A DNA stretch of 64,000 nucleotides from CBDHDN01 sp965261585 (GCA_965261585.1 CBDHDN010000056.1:7326-71325); one strand, 5' to 3'; counted from the stretch's first letter, positions 17,165-28,801 are shown. Notes: generated from the letters alone by a model not told the origin. A program made the numbers and translations.

Positions 17165-18928
17165 TCATTCGCCCATGGCGACGCCTTCGCGGCGCGGGTC
17201 GGCGCCGCCGATCAGCCGGCCGTCTTCGCCGACGACGATGCCGTGCAGGCCGCTGTTGAGGTCGCGCACGCTGACCTTGTGGCCGCGCGCCTCGAGCGCT
17301 GCCTGGAACGCGGCGGCGGCGGTGCCGGCCTCCAGGTCGGTGCCGCCGTTGCGGTTCGTGATGTGCGGCAGGTCGATCGCCGCCTGGATGTCGAGGCCCC
17401 AGTCGAGCACGCCGATCAGCGTCTGGGCGACATATTCGATAATGCGGCTGCCGCCGGGCGAGCCGATCACCATGCGCAAGTCGCCGTCGTTCTCGAACAC
17501 CATCGTCGGCGCCATCGAGCTGCGCGGCCGCTTGCCCGGCTCGACCCGGTTGGCGACCGGCCGGCCGTCGCGCGCCGGCCGGAACGAGAAGTCCGTCAGC
17601 TCGTTGTTGAGCAGGAAGCCGCCCGTCATCAGCTGCGAGCCGAAGGCGCCCTCGATGGTCGTCGTCAGGGACACGGCGTTGCCGTCGCCGTCGATGATGG
17701 CGACATGGCTCGTGCCCGGCCGGCCCTGGGACGTGCCGGGGGCGAGGCGCGGGGCGTCGCGCCACGGTGGGTTGCCGGCCGGCGCCGGCGTCGCCATCGC
17801 CGTGTTGGGGTCGACCAGCTGGGCACGGGCGGTCAGATAGCTCTGGTCCAGCAGGCCCAGGATCGGCATGCGCACGAAATCGCTGTCGGCCATGTAGAGG
17901 CCGCGGTCGGCGTAGGCTAGCTTCGACGCCTCGGTGAACAGGTGCCACGCCTCGACGCTTCCCGGCCCGACTGACGCAATGTCGAAGTGCTCCAGGATTC
18001 CCAGGATCTGGCCGACGGTCAGCGCGCCCGAGCTCGGCGGCCCCATGCCGCAGACGACATAGGCGCGGTAGGGGTGGCAGACCGGCTCGCGGACGATGAC
18101 GCGATAGCTTGCCAGGTCGTCCAGGCTCAACAGCCCCGGATTGCCCGATGCGCCGCGCACGGTGTCGACGATGTTCCGGGCGATCGCGCCGCGATAGAAC
18201 GGCGCCGTGCCATTCTCGGCCAGCGTCTCGAGGGTCGCCGCGAACGCCGGATTGCCACGCCGCTGGCCGGCCGCCAGGGGCTGACCTGCGGGGAAGAAGT
18301 AGTCGCGCGTGGGCTGGAACGTGCGCAGCCGGGTGGCGCGGTTCCCCTCCAGCATGCCGGCCAGCCGCGGCGACACCGCGAAGCCGTCGCGCGCCAGTTC
18401 GATCGACCGCTCGAACAATCGCGGCCACGGCAGCTTGCCGTGGTTGGTGTGGGCGACCTCGAGCAGCTGCAGCGTGCCCGGGGTGCCGACCGAGCGGCCG
18501 CCGACGACGGCGTCGAAGAAGCGCAGCGGTTCGCCGTCCGGCTTGAGGAACAGGTCGCTACCGGCCGACTGGGGCGCCGTCTCGCGGCCGTCATAGGCGA
18601 TCAGCTCATCGCGCTCGGTATCGTAGTAGAGCAGGAAGGCACCGCTGCCGATGCCCGAACTCTGGGGCTCGACCACGTTGAGGACAAGCTGCACGGCGAC
18701 CATCGCGTCGGCGGCGCTGCCGCCGGCCTTGAGGACGTCGTAGCCGGCCTCGACGGCGAGCGGGTTGGCGGCGACAACCATGAACTGCGCCGCCGTCGCC
18801 GTTGCCGACGCCGCCCGGCCGGTTGCCGGCTCGGGCTGGACGTCCTGGCCATGTGCGAAGGCCGCCAGGACCAGGAACAGCGCGCTGCCGACGAGCGCGA
18901 TCGTGCCCTCGAAGAGCCGTCGAGACAT
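17165..18928 (-). CDS. ggt: Gamma-glutamyltransferase
   Basis: A 587-residue exported Ntn-hydrolase. An N-terminal signal peptide (VGSALFLVLAAFAHGQ) is followed by the large subunit with NPLAVEAGYDVLKAGGSAADA and QSSGIGSGAFLLYYD. The autoprocessing site is before the catalytic Thr at ~405 in RPGTSHVAIIDGDGNAVSLT; the small subunit carries GSQLMTGGFLLNNELTDFSF and SPGGSRIIEY. It removes the gamma-glutamyl group of glutathione and related peptides in the periplasm. Together with the 5-oxoprolinase gene 11 kb away it could serve glutathione or gamma-glutamyl salvage, though they are not co-transcribed. Confidence 0.9.
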   Translation of the reverse strand: MSRRLFEGTIALVGSALFLVLAAFAHGQDVQPEPATGRAASATATAAQFMVVAANPLAVEAGYDVLKAGGSAADAMVAVQLVLNVVEPQSSGIGSGAFLLYYDTERDELIAYDGRETAPQSAGSDLFLKPDGEPLRFFDAVVGGRSVGTPGTLQLLEVAHTNHGKLPWPRLFERSIELARDGFAVSPRLAGMLEGNRATRLRTFQPTRDYFFPAGQPLAAGQRRGNPAFAATLETLAENGTAPFYRGAIARNIVDTVRGASGNPGLLSLDDLASYRVIVREPVCHPYRAYVVCGMGPPSSGALTVGQILGILEHFDIASVGPGSVEAWHLFTEASKLAYADRGLYMADSDFVRMPILGLLDQSYLTARAQLVDPNTAMATPAPAGNPPWRDAPRLAPGTSQGRPGTSHVAIIDGDGNAVSLTTTIEGAFGSQLMTGGFLLNNELTDFSFRPARDGRPVANRVEPGKRPRSSMAPTMVFENDGDLRMVIGSPGGSRIIEYVAQTLIGVLDWGLDIQAAIDLPHITNRNGGTDLEAGTAAAAFQAALEARGHKVSVRDLNSGLHGIVVGEDGRLIGGADPRREGVAMGE

Positions 18929-18984
18929 GGCAAATCTCCCTCTTGCTACCTCCCCCGGGGGACCTCGGCCGGCCGCGGCCCAGC

Positions 18985-19093
18985 CTAGTGCACCGACTCA
19001 GTCAGAGCCGTCACAGTGGAAACCTGATTCTGAATACAAAACAACGGGTTGCTCCAGCGCACGGTGAATCATTTGTCTGGATCGGTGCACTAG
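18985..19093. repeat. Possible MITE: 109-bp segment with 12-bp inverted ends
   Basis: CTAGTGCACCGA at 18985-18996 is repeated as its exact complement TCGGTGCACTAG at 19082-19093. The enclosed ~85 bp are AT-richer than the surroundings (TGATTCTGAATACAAAACAA) and non-coding. It lies in the ~310-bp gene-free space between ggt and the AsmA gene. It could be a small non-autonomous element or simply a palindromic regulatory site; no relative was found elsewhere in the window. Confidence 0.45.
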
Positions 19094-19241
19094 CGTGCCA
19101 CGTTTTTCGGCACTGTCCAACCGCGGTGGCCAGGTGGCGGTTGTAGTTGCGTTTGCAGTGTGCTTACCCATCTACTAGCGTGCGGCGCTACGCGGTCGCC
19201 GCCGTGCCCTCGACACCCCGGATCGTCGGAGACTTGAGTCG

Positions 19242-22200
19242 TTGCGGAAGCTCCTGATCGGCCTGCTTGTCCTGATCGTCGTGCTGGTCGGTGGGCTGTT
19301 GGCGGCGCCCAGCTTGATCGACTGGAACCGCTACAAGGACGATGTGGCGGCCAAGGTCGCCGCCGCCACGGGGCGCGCCCTGGCGATCGACGGCGATCTG
19401 GCGGTCAGCCTGCTGCCGAGGCCGACACTGACGGTCGAGGGCGTCCGCCTGGCCAATATCGACGGCGCGCCGGAGCCGGATATGGTGCGGCTGCGCGCGG
19501 CGCTCGTGCAGGTTGCGCTGGGCCCGCTGTTGCGCGGCCGGCTCGAGGTCGACGCCGTCGTCCTCGTCGAGCCGCGCATCGAGCTCATCCGGCTCCTCGA
19601 CGGCCGCACCAATTGGACGCTGCAGCCGCGGGCGGCGGAGCCGCGGCCGCCGCGCGACGGCGGCTTCATCTCCGAGGCCCTCGCCACGGTGCAGCTGAAC
19701 GACGTCCGCATCCGCGACGGCACCGTCGTCTTACGCGATCTCGTGGCCGGCTCTATCGAGCGGGCCGACCGGATCAATGCCGCTATCGTCGCCGGCTCGC
19801 TGCAAGGCCCGTTTCGCGCCGAAGGCGACATGATCACCAAGGGCGTGGCGCTGCGGTTCGCGGGCGCGCTGGGCCGGCTCGTCGAGGACGTGGCGGTGCC
19901 GCTGAACATGGAGCTGTCGGCCGGCGGGGGGATGGCGGCGTTCGCCGGCATTCTCTCAGGCTACCCAACGGCGACACGGGTCAGCGGCCAGCTCAGCGCC
20001 GGGACGCCCAACGCCGGCGACAGTTTTCTGACGATGGTCGGTGGCCGGCTACCGGACATTCTGACCGGCGCGATGGCGCTCGACGCCACGCTGACGGCGA
20101 CCCGCGAGGCCGTGGCGCTGAACGATCTGTCGTTGCGGCTCGGCGACGTCAGTGCGACCGGGTCGCTGGACGTCCTGCTCGCCGCCGACCGGCCGCAAGT
20201 CGACCTCGTCGTCAATGCCGGCCGCTTCGATCTGGACCGCATGCTGGCCGATTTGGGAAGCGTCGATCGGGAGGGCCCGGATACCGGCCGCGCCGACGAC
20301 ACCGGCGAGTCGAGCCAGATCGTCGTCGTGCCGGGCCGGCGGGATCGCGCGGCGGCCGGCCTGCCGGACAATTTCGACGCGAGCCTGGAGGTGAAGGTCG
20401 ACGCGGTCGTCTATAGCGACGGGATCATTCGTCAGGGCCGTCTGACGATGGAGCTGGAGGACGGCACGCTGACGGTCAGTCAGGCATCGGCGTTATTGCC
20501 CGGCGGCTCGGACATCACGTTGTTCGGCGTTGTCGAACCGGCCGGCGATACGCTGTCGTTCGATGGTCAGGTCGAGGCGAACTCCGACAACTTCCGCGGC
20601 CTGCTCGAATGGCTCAACATCAATGTCGGCGACGTGCCGCCGGACCGGCTGCGCAAGTTCGAACTGGCGGCCGGCCTGCACGGCACACCCGAAGAGCTGA
20701 CGATCAGCAACATCGACATGCAGGTCGACGTCTCGCGTATCCGCGGCGGCGTCGCCGCCGCGCTGCGCGAACGGCCCGGTTTCGGCATTGGCTTCAGCGT
20801 CGACAAGGTCAACGTCGACGCCTACCTGCCGCGCGCCTCGGCCGGGTCGGTGGCGGTCGGCGAGGCACCAGCGGCGCCCCGGCGACGGCTCGCGGCTCTC
20901 GGGCTGCTCAACCGCTTTGATGCCATTCTGCAGTTCCAGATCGGCAGCCTGACGCTGAACGAGGAGAGCGTCACCGGCGTCGCCTTCGACGGCACGCTGC
21001 AGGGCGGGGCGCTCGAGCTGCGCCAGGCCAGTATCGCCGACGTCGCCGGGGCGAGCTTTACCGCCGGCGGCACCATAACCGGTCTGGACGGGCAGCCGGC
21101 CGTCGCACTGGATGTGACGCTCGAAGCCGGTGACACGAACCGTCTGTTCAAGCTGGCCGGCCGGCCCACGACGGTGCCCCTGGGCCCCGGCCGATTCAGC
21201 TCGAAGCTCGAGGGCAACCTGGAGAGCCTGCGGATCGATGCCGAGTTGGGTGCCCTGGGCGGCAGCCTGCGGACGACCGGGACCTTGTCGGCGCTGGCGA
21301 CGCAGCCCGGCTATGATATCGAGATCGAGCTCGACCATCCCAACGCCGGCCAATTGGTCCGGGCCCTGGGCGGCAATGCGCCGGCCCCGGCCGGCGGCGG
21401 CCAGAGCCCGCTGCGCGTGGCCGGCCGGCTCGCCGGCGATTTGGCGGCAGCCGACGTCGACGTAAGGGTGGGCCTCGGCGAAGGCTCGATCCGCATCGAT
21501 GGCGCGGTGACGGAGCCTATCGGTGATGCGACGGCGGCGCTGACACTGGTCGTCGAACACCCTGACCTGGCCGCGTTCGTGCGCACGTTCCGGGCCGACT
21601 ATCGCCCGGCCCTGGCGGACCTGGGCGCACTGCAGCTGACAGCCAATGCGAGTTACAGCGCGGCCGGCGTCAATCTGTCCGACATCGACGGCCGCCTCGG
21701 TCCGGTTGCCGTCGCCGGCGGCGTCGACGTCTCGTTTGCCGGCGAGCGGCCGCGCGTGGTCGCCAACCTGGCGACCAGCGAGGTCATTGCCGACTGGTTC
21801 CTGGCTCCGCTGGCCGTGGCCGCCGATGGTGTTGCCACGACCGGCAACGGCGTGGGGCGCGACAGCGGGCGCTGGTCGCGGCAGCCCATCGACTTCTCCA
21901 TGCTGCGCCGGTTCGACGCCGAGCTGTCGCTGACCGCGCCGGGCCTTGGCTACGAGACCTACAACGTTCAGGAGCCGCAGCTGGAGCTGGCCCTGGACGA
22001 CGGCGTGCTCGACCTGCGCCGGCTCAGCGGCCGGGCATTCGACGGCGCCTTCAACATGACGGCGCGCGTCGCCGACGCGGACGTGCCCACCGCGCAGTTC
22101 CAGCTGGCAATCGATGGGGCCGACGCGGCCAAGATCACGCGAGCGACCAAGGCCGGCCGCCAGCAAGGCGACGCCGACGTGATGAGCGGCGTGCTGGGGC

Positions 22201-22874
22201 TGTTGTTCCCGGTGTCGGCCGTGCAGCTGCAATCGGGCCGGCTCGGCGCCGATCTGACCTTCAATACGTCCGGCCGCAACGAATTCGAGCTCGTCTCGAA
22301 CCTGGCCGGCCAAGGTGCGGTCCGCTTCACCGAGGCCGTGGTCGACGGCGTCGACGTCTGCCGCCTTGCCCAGCAGATCGAAGGGCTTAACGGCATAGAG
22401 GGTTTCCTCGGCCTGCTTGCCAGCAGCCGCGGCGGTGAAACCATGATCACCGATTTTGCCGGCCGCTTCGATGTCGAGCGCGGCGTCGCGACCCTGCCGC
22501 CGCAGCAGATCAATGCCGAATGCGCCGTCGCGCAGATCAAGGGCGAGATCGACCTGCCGCGCTGGCTGGTCGACATCGACGCCGATGTTGCGTTCCCGCA
22601 GCAGCCGGCATTTCCCCACGTGGTCGTCGAGCAGAAGGGCTCCCTGGATGCGCCGAGCACGCGCCTCGTCAACCTCAACGAGATCCAGCAGCACCTGGTC
22701 GGCCGGGCCGCCGATACCGTAATCCGCAGCCTGCTGCCGAGCGACATTCAGCAGGCCTTGCCGACACTGTCGGCGCCGGCCCAGCAGCAGCCGGTCCAGC
22801 AACCGACGCAAGAGGCGGCCGAGCCCTCGGTCAACGACGCCTTCAAGAGCCTGCTTGAAACGCTGATCCGTTAG
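19242..22874 (+). CDS. AsmA-family envelope protein
   Basis: A 1210-residue protein starting with a TTG codon. A single N-terminal membrane anchor (LLIGLLVLIVVLVGGLLAAP) is followed by the AsmA signature SLIDWNRYKDDVAAKVAAATGR, long beta-rich repeats, and the C-terminal AsmA segment FDVERGVATLPPQQINAE...IKGEIDLPRWLVDIDADVAF. AsmA/TamB-like proteins bridge inner and outer membranes and are implicated in lipid transport and outer-membrane biogenesis. A Gln/Pro-rich linker (PAQQQPVQQPTQEA) precedes the end. It stands alone on the plus strand and is convergent with the RHH/fumarase pair. Confidence 0.82.
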   Translation: MRKLLIGLLVLIVVLVGGLLAAPSLIDWNRYKDDVAAKVAAATGRALAIDGDLAVSLLPRPTLTVEGVRLANIDGAPEPDMVRLRAALVQVALGPLLRGRLEVDAVVLVEPRIELIRLLDGRTNWTLQPRAAEPRPPRDGGFISEALATVQLNDVRIRDGTVVLRDLVAGSIERADRINAAIVAGSLQGPFRAEGDMITKGVALRFAGALGRLVEDVAVPLNMELSAGGGMAAFAGILSGYPTATRVSGQLSAGTPNAGDSFLTMVGGRLPDILTGAMALDATLTATREAVALNDLSLRLGDVSATGSLDVLLAADRPQVDLVVNAGRFDLDRMLADLGSVDREGPDTGRADDTGESSQIVVVPGRRDRAAAGLPDNFDASLEVKVDAVVYSDGIIRQGRLTMELEDGTLTVSQASALLPGGSDITLFGVVEPAGDTLSFDGQVEANSDNFRGLLEWLNINVGDVPPDRLRKFELAAGLHGTPEELTISNIDMQVDVSRIRGGVAAALRERPGFGIGFSVDKVNVDAYLPRASAGSVAVGEAPAAPRRRLAALGLLNRFDAILQFQIGSLTLNEESVTGVAFDGTLQGGALELRQASIADVAGASFTAGGTITGLDGQPAVALDVTLEAGDTNRLFKLAGRPTTVPLGPGRFSSKLEGNLESLRIDAELGALGGSLRTTGTLSALATQPGYDIEIELDHPNAGQLVRALGGNAPAPAGGGQSPLRVAGRLAGDLAAADVDVRVGLGEGSIRIDGAVTEPIGDATAALTLVVEHPDLAAFVRTFRADYRPALADLGALQLTANASYSAAGVNLSDIDGRLGPVAVAGGVDVSFAGERPRVVANLATSEVIADWFLAPLAVAADGVATTGNGVGRDSGRWSRQPIDFSMLRRFDAELSLTAPGLGYETYNVQEPQLELALDDGVLDLRRLSGRAFDGAFNMTARVADADVPTAQFQLAIDGADAAKITRATKAGRQQGDADVMSGVLGLLFPVSAVQLQSGRLGADLTFNTSGRNEFELVSNLAGQGAVRFTEAVVDGVDVCRLAQQIEGLNGIEGFLGLLASSRGGETMITDFAGRFDVERGVATLPPQQINAECAVAQIKGEIDLPRWLVDIDADVAFPQQPAFPHVVVEQKGSLDAPSTRLVNLNEIQQHLVGRAADTVIRSLLPSDIQQALPTLSAPAQQQPVQQPTQEAAEPSVNDAFKSLLETLIR

Positions 22875-23136
22875 TGGCCTGCAGCCGGTCCAACACGTGG
22901 ACGCGGATCGCACTCGACAACGGGCCGCGCCGCCGGCAGTCGATGTCCGTCACCAACGCGTTGACGGAGCGGCCTTCGGCCGCGGCGAGTCGGCTGAGCG
23001 CCTGCCAGAAAATACCCTCCAGGGTCACGCTGGTGCGGTGACCGGCGACGACGACCGAGCGTTTTTTCGGTGGCGCGGCGCCGGCGACGGCGGCCAGTGC
23101 GTCCCGCAGCGGCGTGCCGGAGCCGCGGCCAAGATG
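22843..23136 (-). CDS. Ribbon-helix-helix (RHH_4-like) protein, start unresolved
   Basis: The conserved core is PPKKRSVVVAGHRTSVTLEGIFWQAL, then LAAAEGRSVNALVTDID and a tail LSSAIRVHVLDRL, which matches the small alphaproteobacterial RHH_4 family of probable DNA-binding proteins. No ATG, GTG or TTG occurs in frame between the fumC stop (23139) and the domain; the nearest in-frame starts lie well inside fumC. Initiation at a non-standard codon, or a lost start, must be considered. The 3' end overlaps the AsmA gene end by 32 bp on the opposite strand. The left coordinate is firm; the right one is only the point just after fumC. Confidence 0.55.
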   Translation of the reverse strand, partial: HLGRGSGTPLRDALAAVAGAAPPKKRSVVVAGHRTSVTLEGIFWQALSRLAAAEGRSVNALVTDIDCRRRGPLSSAIRVHVLDRLQATNGSAFQAGS

Positions 23137-23138
23137 CC

Positions 23139-24536
<1,398 letters not shown>

Positions 24537-24566
24537 CGGTGTCCTCGCGTCACGGATGCGCCGGCG

Positions 24567-24947
24567 TCAGCGCGTCGCCTTGCGTTTGCCCTTGCGCTTG
24601 CCCGGGGATTTGGCGGCGTCGGCGCGGAACGCGGCGGCCGCCCCGTTGCGGGCCCATTCGACGAGCGTGTCGGGGTCCTCCATCGTGTCGGCGGGCGCCT
24701 GGTAGTACGACATCGCGGTCGGCTCGCGGCCGGCGCGCCGATAGATGAACGGTCCCATGCCGGCGGCCTCGAAGTCGCCGCGGTTCGCGTCGTCGACCTT
24801 GAGATAGAGCGTATCGTCGCCGATCAGGCCGAACATCACGCCGTCGAGGTAGACGCCGTAGCCACCGAACATGGAACGGACGCGGACGTCGCCGAGCGGC
24901 GCCAGCATGTCGTGCAGGTGGTCGACGAATTCCGAGCGCGCTGCCAT
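24567..24947 (-). CDS. TfoX N-terminal-domain protein
   Basis: 126 residues: FVDHLHDMLAPLGDVRVRSMFGGYGVYLDGVMFGLI and YYQAPADTMEDPDTLVEWARNG are the TfoX/Sxy N-domain pattern; a Lys/Arg-rich tail follows (KSPGKRKGKRKATR). In gamma-proteobacteria TfoX/Sxy activates competence genes, but single-domain alphaproteobacterial members have no established role. It lies 30 bp upstream of fumC on the same strand and is probably co-transcribed with it. Confidence 0.8.
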   Translation of the reverse strand: MAARSEFVDHLHDMLAPLGDVRVRSMFGGYGVYLDGVMFGLIGDDTLYLKVDDANRGDFEAAGMGPFIYRRAGREPTAMSYYQAPADTMEDPDTLVEWARNGAAAAFRADAAKSPGKRKGKRKATR

Positions 24948-25037
24948 CGCCGGGAGAGTGCGGTCGTCGCCGCCGCGTCGTCAATCCCTTGACCGGGCCC
25001 TTGACCGTGCCGCAGTGCGCTTCCTACGCTGCCGACC

Positions 25038-27168
25038 ATGCGGCTGTTCTCCTACAAGGATCGCCCGGTCCATCTCGGGCCCTTTCCCGCCGAGAGATTG
25101 AAGCGCGTCCCGTTGCCCGACGGCGACGTGACGCGGCCGGAACGGCCCGCTCGCCCAGATCGCCCACAGCTATCTCGGTCAGTTCATGCAGTTCCAGGAC
25201 GGTGAGATCGCCGGCGAGCGCGCGCCGATTCCGGACGATCCACAGGTGCTGGCCGACAATCTCAAGGCGTCCTGCTATTTCCTCGACGCCGCGGCGGTCG
25301 GCGTCTGTGCGGCGCCGGTGGGTGTCTGGTATCGCACCGGCGACGATGGGCAGCCGTTGGCGCCCTACAGCCGGAACGCCGTCGTCATTCTCGTCGAGCA
25401 CGGCCGCGCGCCGGAGCCGGACAATGCCGCGGCGGCCTGGCTCGACGGGAGTACCGCCCTCGCGGCTGCCCTGCGCGCCGCCGAGATCGCCGTCGTGCTG
25501 GCCGGCTATGTCCGCCGGCTGGGTTTCGCGGCGCGAGCCCACGCGTACGGCCACAGCGACGTCGACCACGCCGTGCTCGTCGTCCGCGCCGGCCTCGGCC
25601 AGGCCCGCGACGGCGCGGTCATCAATCCCTATCTCGGTGTCCGCTACGCCAGTGCCATCGTCACGACGGACTTGCCGGTCGCGCCGGATCTGCCGTTGGC
25701 GGTCCAGCCGCTGCGTGACCGGCGGCTGGCGACCCTGCTCGGGATCGGCGGCGCCAAATCCGGGATCGAGCGCTGGTCCGAGCGCCGCCGGCCGTCGCAC
25801 GAGAGCCGCTATCCGATGGCGCGGATCAGCCGCGTCGCGCGGCCGACAACCCTGATCCTGGAGGACGAGGTGCCGCGGGTGCCGAAGCGTGCGGCGTTCT
25901 TCGAGCGGGCGCTGCGCGGCGATCTGGGCGACAAGACGAAGCGCGAGCGTACGCGCTTTGCGCTCAAGCATCCGTTCGCCGACGCGATGGCGCCGCTGCT
26001 GCGCGACATGGTGGCCTATCAGGACGGGCCCGTGGCCGCGATGCAGGCGCCGGGGACGGAAGACGCGGCGGTCAATACGCGGGCTGTCAAGGCACTCGGC
26101 TATTTCCTCAACGCCGACCTCATCGGCATCTGCGAAGCCAAGGCCTATGCCAGGTACTCGCACGACGCCGACGGCAACGCGATACCGCTGAAGCACAAAT
26201 ACGCCGTCGTCATGCTGATCGACCAGGGCCACGAGACCATGGAGGGCGCCAGCGGCGACGACTGGATCTCCGGCGCCCAGTCGATGCGCGGCTACCTGCG
26301 CGGCGCCGAGATCTTCGGCCAGGTGGCGGCGCTGATCCGCGGCCTCGGCCATGCGGCGCGCTCGCAGACCAACCTCGACAGCGACGTCCTGTAGATCCCG
26401 CTGATCCTCGAGGCCGGGCTGGGCGAGCTCAGCCGGATCGGCGAGCTCGTGCTCAACCCCTATGTCGGGCCGCGTTTCAAGTCCGCCGTGGTGACGACGG
26501 ACCTGCCGCTGATCCCCGACAAGCCGATCGATTTCGGCCTCCAGGACATGTGCAACAAGTGCCTCAAATGCGCCCGCGAATGCCCGTGCGACGCCATCTC
26601 GTACGGCGACAAGGTCATGTTCAACGGCTACGAGATGTGGAAGCCGGACGTCGAGCGCTGCACCCGCTACCGCGTCACGAACCCCTATGGCTCCGCCTGC
26701 GGCCGCTGCATGAAGATGTGCCCGTACAATCACGAGGGGCTGCTGGTGCATCGCGCCTTCCTGTGGATGGCGATCCACCTGCCGTTCACGCGCAGCTGGA
26801 TCGCGCGGCTCGACGACAAGGTCGGCAACGGTACGCGCAACGCCGTCAAGCGCTGGTGGTTCGACCTCGAGTGGATGCCCGAAGCCGTGGCGAAGACGCC
26901 GAAGGGCGTCAACGAGCGCGACCTCAACATCGCCAAGGGCTTTGGGCCCAGGGACAGGCAGAAGATGGCCTACTACCCGGCCGACACGATGCCGCCGCCC
27001 GACGTGCTCGAGCCCGTGGCCGTGGACCGCAAGACGGCGCTGCGGGCCGGCGCGGCGCTGGAGACGCCGGCCGAGGCGCGCGCCCGGCAGGCCCGCGGCG
27101 CGCCGCCGCCGGCGCACTATCGCGCGACACCGCCGGCCGGCAAACGGGAAGACAGCGCCGCCGATTAG
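25038..27168 (+). pseudogene. Two-domain reductive-dehalogenase-like iron-sulfur protein, broken
   Basis: The start MRLFSYKDRPVHLGPFPAERL runs in one frame to ~25137, then homology shifts by one base (LAQIAHSYLGQFMQFQDGE). From there the frame is open to an amber codon at 26392-26394 and carries on in the same frame to 27168. Two similar domains are visible: residues with LKASCYFLDAAAVGVC...YGHSDVDHAVL...NPYLGVRYASAIVTTDLPV, and LGYFLNADLIGIC...SQTNLDSDVL-amber-IPLILEAGLGELSRIGE...NPYVGPRFKSAVVTTDLP. The second is followed by CNKCLKCARECP and CGRCMKMCPYN, two 4Fe-4S motifs. The plan fits soluble, respiration-independent RdhA relatives such as the Nitratireductor enzyme, which bind cobalamin. 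No TAT signal or anchor (rdhB) gene is present. Confidence 0.72.
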
Positions 27169-27181
27169 AGCCGGGCCGGCG

Positions 27182-28792
27182 TCAGAGCGTCGCGAAGAAG
27201 TCGTTGCCCTTGTCGTCGATGACGATGAAGGCCGGGAAGTCCTCGACCTCGATCCGGAAGATCGCCTCCATGCCGAGCTCAGGATAGGCGATCGGCTCGA
27301 CCCGCTTGATGCAGTCCTGGGCCAGCCGCGCGCCGGGACCGCCGACCGTGCCCAGATAGAAGCCGCCGTTGGCCTTGCAGGCGTCGACGACGGCGGCGGA
27401 GCGGTTGCCCTTGCCAAGCATGACCAGGGCGCCGCCGGCGCGTTGAAACTCGGCGACATAGCCGTCCATGCGGGCCGACGTCGTCGGCCCGAACGAGCCG
27501 GTGGCGTGGCCGGCGGGGGTCTTCGCCGGGCCGGCATAGTAGACGGGGTGGGCACGGAAGGCCTCCGGCAGGGCCGTGCCGCGCGCCAGATCGTCGCGCA
27601 GCCGGGCATGGGCGATGTCGCGGGCAACGACCAGCGGACCGGTGAGGCTGAGCCGCGCCTTGACGGGGTGGCCGGCCAACGCGGCGCGGATCTCCGCCAT
27701 CGGGCGCGTCAGATCGATGGCCGTGACGTCGCGGTGGAGCGCCGCCTCGTCGATTTCGGGCAGATAGGACGCGGGATCGGTCTCCAGCTGCTCCAGGAAG
27801 ACGCCGCCGGCGTCGATGCGGCCGAGCACCTGGCGGTCGGCCGAGCATGAGACGCCGATGCCGATCGGCAGCGAGCCGCCGTGGCGCGGCAGCCGCACGA
27901 TGCGTACGTCGTGGCAGAAATACTTGCCGCCGAACTGGGCGCCGATGCCCATTTCGCGGGTGCGCTGCAGGATCGCCGCCTCCAGCGCCCGGTCGCGGAA
28001 CGCGGTGCCCGCCGCGGTCCCCGCCGTCGGCAGGTCGTCGAGGTAACGGCACGAGGCGAGCTTGACCGTCTTCAGGGTCATCTCGGCGCTGGTGCCGCCG
28101 ATCGCGATCGACAAATGGTATGGCGGACAGGCGGCGGTGCCCAGGGTGCGGATCTTTTCGTCGAGGAAGGCCACGAGCGCGTCGGGGTTCAGGATCGCCT
28201 TCGTCTGCTGATACAGGAACGTCTTGTTGGCCGAGCCGCCGCCCTTGGCGATGAACAGGAAACGGAACGTGTCGCCCGCCGTCGCATTGATGTCGATCTG
28301 CGCCGGCAGGTTCGTGTTCGTGTTCACCTCCTCGAACATCGTCAGCGGCGCCATCTGGCTGTAGCGGAAGTTCCGCTCGGCGAACGCGCGGGCGATGCCG
28401 GTGGCGAGGCAGGCGGCATCGTCGCCCATCGTCCACACGCGCTGGCCCTTCTCGGCATAGACCATGGCGGTGCCGGTGTCCTGGCACATGGGCAGTACGC
28501 CGGCGGCGCTGACCACCGCGTTCTTCAGCAAGTCGATCGCGACAAAGCGGTCGTTGTCCGAGGCTTCGGGGTCGTCGAGGATTTGGCGCAGCTGGGCCAG
28601 GTGGCCGGGCCGCAGCAGGTGGGCGACCTCGGTAAATGCCATTTGGGCGAGCGTCGTCAGAGCGGCGCCGTCGACCTTGAGCACCGGCTCACCCGCGAAC
28701 GAGGCGGTGCCGACGAAGTCGCCGGTCAGGCGGCGATAGGGCGCGGTATCCTGGTGCGGGGGAAAGATCGGCTGCGGCGCGGGGCCCGGCAT
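27182..28792 (-). CDS. Fumarate hydratase, class I (iron-sulfur)
   Basis: 536 residues, full length for the FumA/FumB type. The three cluster cysteines appear in [36 protein letters not shown] and [11 protein letters not shown]. The C-terminal swivelling domain holds [15 protein letters not shown] and [13 protein letters not shown]. It converts fumarate to malate with an oxygen-sensitive 4Fe-4S cluster. It is 9 bp downstream of sspB on the same strand and may be read from the ssrA-sspB side. The nearby class II enzyme provides a stable alternative. Confidence 0.92.
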   Translation of the reverse strand: MPGPAPQPIFPPHQDTAPYRRLTGDFVGTASFAGEPVLKVDGAALTTLAQMAFTEVAHLLRPGHLAQLRQILDDPEASDNDRFVAIDLLKNAVVSAAGVLPMCQDTGTAMVYAEKGQRVWTMGDDAACLATGIARAFAERNFRYSQMAPLTMFEEVNTNTNLPAQIDINATAGDTFRFLFIAKGGGSANKTFLYQQTKAILNPDALVAFLDEKIRTLGTAACPPYHLSIAIGGTSAEMTLKTVKLASCRYLDDLPTAGTAAGTAFRDRALEAAILQRTREMGIGAQFGGKYFCHDVRIVRLPRHGGSLPIGIGVSCSADRQVLGRIDAGGVFLEQLETDPASYLPEIDEAALHRDVTAIDLTRPMAEIRAALAGHPVKARLSLTGPLVVARDIAHARLRDDLARGTALPEAFRAHPVYYAGPAKTPAGHATGSFGPTTSARMDGYVAEFQRAGGALVMLGKGNRSAAVVDACKANGGFYLGTVGGPGARLAQDCIKRVEPIAYPELGMEAIFRIEVEDFPAFIVIDDKGNDFFATL

Positions 28793-28801
28793 GGGCCGGC
28801 G

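Noticed and set aside
20493..22913. Very long open frame (806 codons) antisense to the AsmA gene
   Set aside because: It is rich in Arg, Gly, Asp, His and Gln with no motif, as expected from the complement of GC-rich coding DNA. The plus-strand frame has clear AsmA motifs.
26392..26394. Amber codon as pyrrolysine or other recoding in the dehalogenase-like gene
   Set aside because: No pyl gene or recoding hairpin is visible, the family has no known pyrrolysine, and a frameshift elsewhere in the gene points to decay or sequencing error.
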